The notes under the pieces: model-generated
Databases searched by the model: none
Seen by the model: only the letters and a program-made list of their open reading frames with translations
Told to the model about the DNA's origin: nothing
Shown: piece after piece, positions 56,017 to 64,000 of the stretch
Numbering within the stretch: position 1 is the first letter of the stretch
Layout of the letters: each line of letters starts with the position of its first letter
Assembly: GCA_943788815.1 (NCBI GenBank)
Contig: CALSRS010000001.1
Span: forward strand, 1,111,001-1,175,000
Source: an uncultured Gammaproteobacteria bacterium
GTDB lineage: Bacteria > Pseudomonadota > Gammaproteobacteria > Eutrophobiales > Eutrophobiaceae
Direction: 5' to 3'
DNA length: 64,000 bases
Program-made: the position numbers and the translations under genes

Positions 56017-57090
56017 ATGACGCTAATCCTTTCTAATGATGATGTAAATGATCTCCTAACTATGCCAGATTGTATTGATGCTCTTGAGATTGCTTATAGA
56101 GAACTGGCTTTGGGAAATGGGGCAAACCGCCGCCGGTCTGATTCTGTTGTGCAAGGAAGCATGCAAGATACTTTTTACAGCCTTAAATCGATGGATGGAA
56201 TTGTCCCAAAATTTGGTGTTAGTGCTGTTCGAATTAACTCAGACATTGTGTCCTGGCCTGTCAGGGATGGAACAATAAGGAGAGAAAAAGTGCCTGCGGC
56301 ACCAGAAAAGCGTTGGGTTGGTCTGGTGTTGTTATTCAGCACAGAAACAGGTGAGCCATTAGCAATATTTCCGGACGGGTATTTACAACGATTGAGAGTT
56401 GGTGCAGCGAATGGATTAGCAGCGAAGTATCTGGCAAGAAAAGATGCAAAAAATGTTGCTCTACTTGGAAGTGGATGGCAAGCCAGTGGGCAGGTTATGG
56501 CTATTACCGCGGTTCGAGATATTGAGCAAATCCGATGTTATAGCCCAAATGCAGAAAATAGAATCAGATTTTCAGATCAAATGAGTTCAACTCTTGGCAT
56601 TGATGTGATTCCAGTAGATTCCAGTGAGCAAGCGATTGATGGCGCTGAGATCATCCTTTGTGCAACAAACTCGATAGACAATATTCTGGATGACAGCTTA
56701 TTAGAACCCGGCGTACATATTTCATCCATAAAACCATCAGAAATATCAGTGCCTGCAATAAAAAAATCTGACTTGGTGATTTTACATACTCATGATGATA
56801 AACCTATGCATATAGTCCCACCTGGACTTGAGGTCCCTGATCAAAAGCAAGGTATGGGCTGGCACATGATGGATAATATTGATTTCGATGACTTATCTAC
56901 ACTACCAGAACTTATTGCCGGACAAGTTAATGGTCGAAATAATGATAAAGAAATTTCCTGTTTTCTAAACAATCTCGGAATGGGCTACCAATTTGCTGCA
57001 GCAGGTGGCGCTTTTTATAAAAAAGCTAAGTTGGCAGGCCGAGGGCATGAATTACCAACGGAATGGTTTACTCAAGATGTCCATCCTTAA
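56017..57090 (+). CDS. Ornithine cyclodeaminase/mu-crystallin family protein
   Basis: 357 residues. LTMPDCIDALEIAYRELALGNG at the N-terminus and the Rossmann motif VALLGSGWQASGQVMA near residue 150 define the OCD/mu-crystallin family. It binds NAD(P) and may deaminate, reduce or cyclise an amino acid; the family is broad, so ornithine is not assured. It is divergent from the EEP operon, and followed by a possible terminator at 57113. Confidence 0.85.
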   Translation: MTLILSNDDVNDLLTMPDCIDALEIAYRELALGNGANRRRSDSVVQGSMQDTFYSLKSMDGIVPKFGVSAVRINSDIVSWPVRDGTIRREKVPAAPEKRWVGLVLLFSTETGEPLAIFPDGYLQRLRVGAANGLAAKYLARKDAKNVALLGSGWQASGQVMAITAVRDIEQIRCYSPNAENRIRFSDQMSSTLGIDVIPVDSSEQAIDGAEIILCATNSIDNILDDSLLEPGVHISSIKPSEISVPAIKKSDLVILHTHDDKPMHIVPPGLEVPDQKQGMGWHMMDNIDFDDLSTLPELIAGQVNGRNNDKEISCFLNNLGMGYQFAAAGGAFYKKAKLAGRGHELPTEWFTQDVHP

Positions 57091-57112
57091 TCTGAATTTC
57101 CAAGTATATTAG

Positions 57113-57137
57113 ATTAGATAATATTCTAATTTTTTTA
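57113..57137 (+). terminator. Possible terminator of the OCD-family gene
   Basis: Short stem ATTAGA paired with TCTAAT, 6-base loop, followed by seven T. AT-rich, so only moderately stable. Confidence 0.45.
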
Positions 57138-57274
57138 TTACCAGAACTGCACTACTTGAGTAGTCCTTGCAGGGCATCTTATATAAATGAGCCCCAATAC
57201 ATTTGGGGTCAGAATAGAGGACTAAGAAGAATTGAAATAAATTCTGATATAGAACATATACGGAAATATATTTT

Positions 57275-58402
57275 CTAGGAAATACTCCAGATTTCATTCG
57301 CCACTTCAATCAAACGTTTCAACTTTGCCAATTGCTGCTCTTCATTCATAACACTATTTACCGAGCTGGCAAAGCCACATTGCGGCGAAATACATAATCT
57401 TTCAATATCCACAAATTCACTTGCTTCCTTAATTCTTGATTTCAGAAATTCAGCTGATTCTAATTCCGAAGATTTAGTCGTCATAGCACCGATGACAACA
57501 ATTTTGTCATCTGGCAAGGCTTTTAATGGCGCAAATGAGCCTGCGCGTGGACTATCATATTCCAGAAAATAAAAACCCGTTTTCAAATTTCGAAACAGTT
57601 TTTCTGCAATATCATCATATCCGCCAGCTGCCTGCCAGTGGCCTTGCTTATTACCTCGACACAAATGAATACCGATAGACATACCCTGGGGGGCGCTACT
57701 AACCACAGCATTCACCGCATCAATATAAGCTTCTAAAAGATCTTGCCAATCATCACCACGTTTTGCCAATCCTTCTCTGATTTTTTCGTCACCTAATTTG
57801 GCAATAGAAGTTTCATCTAACTGAACGTAGCGGCAACCTGCATCAAATAGCGACTTCAATTCATCTTTATAGGCATTGGTCAGGTCATTCCAAAAATCAT
57901 CCAGGTTCGGATATACATCACTAGAAATATTATTGCGACCGGCTCGATAATGAATATAGGCTGGGCCTGGCAGCGTCATTTTTGGCAAAGCCTTTTTTGC
58001 ATTGGCCGCAATAAACTGAAAATTATCAATGTTCGTTGGGCCTGCCCATCTAATTTTGTCAACGACCCTGGGGGAACGTTGACCAACTGTACTGCCTTTA
58101 TCATTTTTATATGTCCAGGCACCTCCAGCATCATCCATCAATTCTAATCCAGTAATACCATGGGTAGTAAAGCTTTCTGAATAAGTACTACGCCGTAGCT
58201 CACCGTCTGAGACCACTTGAAATCCAAGATCTTCTTGTAAAGAAATAATTTTTTTAATTTCTGAATCTTCAATTCTCTTGAGATCTGCTTCAGATATATT
58301 TCCTTCATCAAAGCTATTACGTGCATCCTTAATTGCCTGTGGGCGGACCAGACTACCAATCAGTTCAGCCCTAAAAGGGGGGGGTATAGAAGATTCAGAC
58401 AT
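57275..58402 (-). CDS. MetE C-terminal-like (UROD/MetE superfamily) methyltransferase
   Basis: 375 residues, equivalent to the C-terminal catalytic half of cobalamin-independent methionine synthase. The zinc ligands His and Cys are visible in IGIHLCRGN and a third Cys in ISPQCGFAS. Such short proteins (YxjG/YxjH-like) can methylate homocysteine or a related thiol from a folate or other donor, but several act on other substrates. It lies on the same strand as the upstream hydroxyacid dehydrogenase gene after an 89-bp gap. Confidence 0.85.
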   Translation of the reverse strand: MSESSIPPPFRAELIGSLVRPQAIKDARNSFDEGNISEADLKRIEDSEIKKIISLQEDLGFQVVSDGELRRSTYSESFTTHGITGLELMDDAGGAWTYKNDKGSTVGQRSPRVVDKIRWAGPTNIDNFQFIAANAKKALPKMTLPGPAYIHYRAGRNNISSDVYPNLDDFWNDLTNAYKDELKSLFDAGCRYVQLDETSIAKLGDEKIREGLAKRGDDWQDLLEAYIDAVNAVVSSAPQGMSIGIHLCRGNKQGHWQAAGGYDDIAEKLFRNLKTGFYFLEYDSPRAGSFAPLKALPDDKIVVIGAMTTKSSELESAEFLKSRIKEASEFVDIERLCISPQCGFASSVNSVMNEEQQLAKLKRLIEVANEIWSIS

Positions 58403-58491
58403 TACAATAGGCCTTTATTTAGATTGTAGAGTTAATACTATTTGATAAATATGAAGAAAATTCAGTAGATAATTATATATATATTCAAAAT

Positions 58492-59424
58492 CTAAAAAAC
58501 AGGATATTTCAAATTTCCAGAATTAAGATATTCAAGAATATTATCTACGACACATTGTGCCATTGCTTTTCTTGCTTCAAACGTTGCAGATGCAATATGA
58601 GGGGTGATAATACAATTGTCTAGTCCTAACAATGGGTAGTCACTGGCGACTGGCTCCGGTTCTGTCACATCCAAACCAGCAGCAAAGATCTGCTTATTGG
58701 ATAGTACCTGACACAGGTCCTTATGTTCTACCAGACCACCTCTAGATGTATTAATAAAGACGGCCTCTGGTTTCATTTTAGAAAAAAAGTTTTTGTTAAA
58801 AATATATTGGTTTTCACTTGTTAATGGGGCATGTACAGAAATAAAATCCGATTCTACTGCAAGATTTTCAAAACTGACTAATTGCGCATTGATCTCACCA
58901 GCATTCGGGGACTCATTACGATTGTGATAGATAACTTTCATAGAAAATGCTCGATGACATAAGGCTGCAAAATAAAACCCAATCCGACCCATTCCATATA
59001 TCCCTAATGTCTTACCATTTACATCCGGACCAAGAAACCCCATGGGCTCCCAATCATTCCAATGATTGTCATAAATATTTTGTACTGACAGCTTAAGCTG
59101 TCTAGATGCTGCCAACATTAATAAAAGAGTGTGATGTGCTGTTGCTTCGGTTAAAACCCCAGGTGTATTGCCAACGAGTATCCCTTTGGATCGGCACAAG
59201 TCTAAGTCAATATTATTAAATCCAACTGCGTAATTTAACACCATTTTTAAATTTGGAAATTTCTTCAAAAATGAATCATCGACAGTTTGTGACAGCATAG
59301 TTACCAGAATATCGACCTCTGAATTATTAGGGGCTGTCCCTGTATAAAAATCGAAATCATATCCACTTACTTCCAGGGTATCTTGAAAATAGGGATGAAT
59401 CTGTTTTCCACAAAGAACTTTCAT
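58492..59424 (-). CDS. D-2-hydroxyacid dehydrogenase (glyoxylate-reductase-like)
   Basis: 310 residues. NAD-binding motif GIYGMGRIG in mid-protein; catalytic Arg in NTSRGGLVEH, Glu in DVTEPEPV and His in ITPHIASAT. The sequence is closer to glyoxylate/hydroxypyruvate reductases than the paralogue at 7004. It should reduce a small 2-keto acid with NAD(P)H. It starts close to the rRNA operon terminators and reads away from them. Confidence 0.88.
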   Translation of the reverse strand: MKVLCGKQIHPYFQDTLEVSGYDFDFYTGTAPNNSEVDILVTMLSQTVDDSFLKKFPNLKMVLNYAVGFNNIDLDLCRSKGILVGNTPGVLTEATAHHTLLLMLAASRQLKLSVQNIYDNHWNDWEPMGFLGPDVNGKTLGIYGMGRIGFYFAALCHRAFSMKVIYHNRNESPNAGEINAQLVSFENLAVESDFISVHAPLTSENQYIFNKNFFSKMKPEAVFINTSRGGLVEHKDLCQVLSNKQIFAAGLDVTEPEPVASDYPLLGLDNCIITPHIASATFEARKAMAQCVVDNILEYLNSGNLKYPVF

Positions 59425-59493
59425 TTGGACATGACTGGATATATCTACAGTTAATTTTTAGTAAAGATAAATGATTTTGGGATATATATACAT

Positions 59494-59525
59494 AAAAAAA
59501 CCCTGATCTCAATGAGACCGGGGTT
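59494..59525 (-). terminator. Second (distal) rRNA operon terminator
   Basis: Hairpin of CCGGTCTCATTGAGATCAGG type followed on the minus strand by TTTTTTT (59500-59494). It is a near copy of the terminator at 59628, together with the bases that follow up to the last 9 nt of 5S. Confidence 0.85.
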
Positions 59526-59545
59526 ACTATTAAGAGCCTGGCAGT
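59503..59545 (-). repeat. Duplicated terminator plus 5S 3'-end fragment
   Basis: From the hairpin to GCCTGGCAG this block repeats the sequence at 59637-59679. The bases that follow (TTTTGACTGCGC...) are not 5S, so only the last nine bases of a 5S gene are retained here. Confidence 0.8.
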
Positions 59546-59627
59546 TTTGACTGCGCAGCAGGCTTATCCTTTAGGAGACCTACAATAAAACAATCAGGTC
59601 ACTGCCCGTTAATGTTGTCTTAGACAT

Positions 59628-59658
59628 AAAAAAACCCCGATCTCAATGAGACCGGGGT
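59628..59658 (-). terminator. rRNA operon terminator after 5S
   Basis: CCCCGGTCTC and GAGATCGGGG stem, followed by TTTTTTT on the minus strand. It lies about 10 bp past the 5S 3' end. Confidence 0.9.
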
Positions 59659-59669
59659 TACTATTAAGA

Positions 59670-59787
59670 GCCTGGCAGTGACCTACTCTCGCACGGGGAA
59701 ACCCCGTACTACCATCGGCGCTAAGCAGTTTCACTTCCGAGTTCGGGATGGGATCGGGTGGTTCCCACTCGCTATTGCCGCCAGACA
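59670..59787 (-). rRNA. rrf: 5S ribosomal RNA
   Basis: Reads on the minus strand from TGTCTGGCGGCAATAGC to GAGTAGGTCACTGCCAGGC. The central TCCCGAACTCGGAAGTGAAAC and the paired 5'/3' ends (GTCTGGC with GCCAGGC) are typical of bacterial 5S. Length about 118 nt. Boundaries are within a few bases. Confidence 0.95.
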
Positions 59788-59896
59788 AGCTGTATAAGGT
59801 TCGAAGAAACGAACTCCATTCGATGTAATCAAAGGAGCACTTCAACCTTGTATAAAGCCGTTCACTTATGAACCACTCTATTAATTCTTTAAAATT

Positions 59897-59920
59897 AGCC
59901 CCCGGGATCACCCGGGGGCT
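59897..59920 (-). repeat. GC-rich perfect hairpin in 23S-5S spacer
   Basis: AGCCCCCGGG and CCCGGGGGCT flank a 4-base loop. It stands out in the otherwise AT-rich spacer. On the minus strand AATTTTAAAG follows, which is a weak T-run; it may be a processing signal or a partial terminator. Confidence 0.7.
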
Positions 59921-59984
59921 ATCTCTTTAATATTCAAAAAGCTGATAACGCAATGCTGCCAAATAAAACTGTTTGAGTGTTATA

Positions 59985-62886
<2,902 letters not shown>

Positions 62887-63394
62887 ATATAACCTCAAAC
62901 AGTCTCTGACTGAATCTTTTATCCAAATATTTGGTTACATTTCCTTGCTCGGTCAGTCATGTAGTTTTATGTACACTCCTTTCTTCACTGGTTATGTGCC
63001 TCGTACTCGAATAAAATCTGAATCACTTTTTTCATAACTGTTTATAAGATTTTACCCTAATAAACAATCCTGCGAATTTACGTTTCCTTAAAGCATCTTG
63101 CTAACAGAATACTTTCATTCCACGTATATCCTGAATCCGCCCGGCCCTTTTGTGTACCGGTTAAGTGGTTACAGGTTTTACTGACATGCACTACGTTTCT
63201 ACCTGGATCATATTCTTAAAGACCGATGAATATGACCCTGCAAGACAATTGGTGTATCGTCTTGCGGCTTATTTTTTATCAGCTTTCCAAATTGTTAAAG
63301 AACAAAACAAACCGGTGAAATACCGGCTTTCTAGCCTTGCAGGCTATAAGCAACCGTCATCAAATGTTGGCCGTTGCTTATGACCTTCAAGGTT
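62887..63394 (-). other. tRNA-Ala to 23S internal transcribed spacer
   Basis: 508 bp with no gene. It contains a boxA antiterminator (63291-63304) and, next to 23S, one arm of the 23S processing stem. I see no third tRNA in it. Confidence 0.8.
63291..63304 (-). promoter_or_regulatory. boxA antitermination element
   Basis: Minus strand TGTTCTTTAACAAT matches the gammaproteobacterial rRNA boxA (TGCTCTTTAACA). It recruits NusB/S10 to keep RNA polymerase transcribing the 23S. Confidence 0.8.
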
Positions 63395-63470
63395 TGGTGG
63401 AGCCAGTCGGGATCGAACCGACGACCCCCTGCTTGCAAAGCAGGTGCTCTCCCAGCTGAGCTATGGCCCC
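63395..63470 (-). tRNA. tRNA-Ala (anticodon TGC)
   Basis: Minus strand GGGGCCATAGCTCAGCTGGG to GGCTCCACCA. Anticodon stem CCTGC/GCAGG with loop TTTGCAA. The CCA end is encoded. 76 nt, in the standard 16S-23S spacer position. Confidence 0.97.
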
Positions 63471-63666
63471 TTTGACCTGCCTATTCAGTAACGGGCTTTG
63501 TTACATTCTTCGCTTTATGTGGTCATACACACTTAAGTGTACTCCCATCGATTAGCTAGAATGCGCCTCACCAGCTCCAAAATATCCTGCTTAAACCCTT
63601 CGATTAAATTTTTGAAGGGAATTTCATACTGACCGCGATGAATTCAACAAAGATCAGTGCAAAATT

Positions 63667-63743
<77 letters not shown>

Positions 63744-63937
63744 GTATCTGACCTGTCTATCTGTAACGAGCTTTCTTAAACTCACACCAAATATTTGCGT
63801 CATATACCTGGTTTTAACGATCTACGTTAAAACTCATACGGTCCAGGTCAGTTGGACTGGACCTTCTACACATTGTTCTGTATCGATCAAGAAAATTGTT
63901 GTGGGTGCTTTAGCCTCCTGACATGCTCACATTATTT

Positions 63938-64000
<63 letters not shown>

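Noticed and set aside
59592..59612. Eleven-base match to the 5S sense strand in inverted orientation (AGGTCACTGCC)
   Set aside because: Too short to distinguish from chance, with no other 5S similarity around it.

Overview
The window (about 42% G+C by eye, AT-rich spacers) looks like chromosome of a marine-type heterotrophic gammaproteobacterium. The basis is an rRNA operon of the order 16S-tRNA-Ile(GAT)-tRNA-Ala(TGC)-23S-5S with a gammaproteobacterial boxA, two TonB-dependent receptors, Tat and lipoprotein signals, and an IS3-family element. I cannot name genus or species from sequence reading alone.

Layout. (A) 1-3661, minus strand: a di-haem PSCyt/PSD (DUF1587-1595-1592-1588-1585) gene and an edge-truncated DUF1552/HXXSHH gene. 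(B) 3858-16375: exported amidohydrolase, type II NADH dehydrogenase, D-2-hydroxyacid dehydrogenase, two carboxymuconolactone-decarboxylase-like lipoproteins, an ABC-2 export pair with a DsrE protein, an OprC-like TonB receptor with a His-rich partner, and two orphan NMT1/SsuA-like binding proteins. (C) 16467-32562, minus strand: three consecutive paralogous cassettes. Each encodes an exported di-haem cytochrome, a Tat-exported DUF1552 protein whose start overlaps the preceding stop by 14 nt, and an exported ankyrin-repeat protein. Each has a similar promoter-like element upstream. With the pair in A this is four copies of an uncharacterised periplasmic system, and it is the most striking feature of the window. 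(D) 32856-43910: Tat-type flavoprotein, GspG-like pseudopilin, a second TonB receptor, a serine beta-lactamase-like hydrolase, a frameshifted AlgX-like gene, and an exported LVIVD/cyclase/amidase operon. (E) 44020-46006: a 3' remnant of an M50-type peptidase gene abutting an IS3-family element whose right end carries a perfect 120-bp tandem duplication. (F) 46217-50959, plus strand: GTP cyclohydrolase II, RibD-C reductase, MDR dehydrogenase, PTPS/QueD-like protein, GT4 glycosyltransferase and methyltransferase in a tight operon, suggesting an unrecognised pterin- or pyrimidine-derived metabolite. (G) 50956-55700, minus strand, convergent with F: an overlapping operon of EEP phosphodiesterase, FkbM methyltransferase, O-antigen-ligase-like, CDP-alcohol phosphotransferase and YbhN-like membrane protein, suggesting an unusual lipid or glycolipid. 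(H) 56017-59424: ornithine-cyclodeaminase-like, MetE-core-like and D-2-hydroxyacid dehydrogenase genes. (I) 59494-64000: rRNA operon on the minus strand, ending inside 16S.

How the genes may work together: regions A and C look like expanded periplasmic redox modules (Sec-exported haem protein, Tat-exported partner, ankyrin scaffold) alongside outer-membrane receptors and exported hydrolases, consistent with scavenging or oxidising unusual substrates. Regions F and G look biosynthetic. Substrate and product assignments are inference only.
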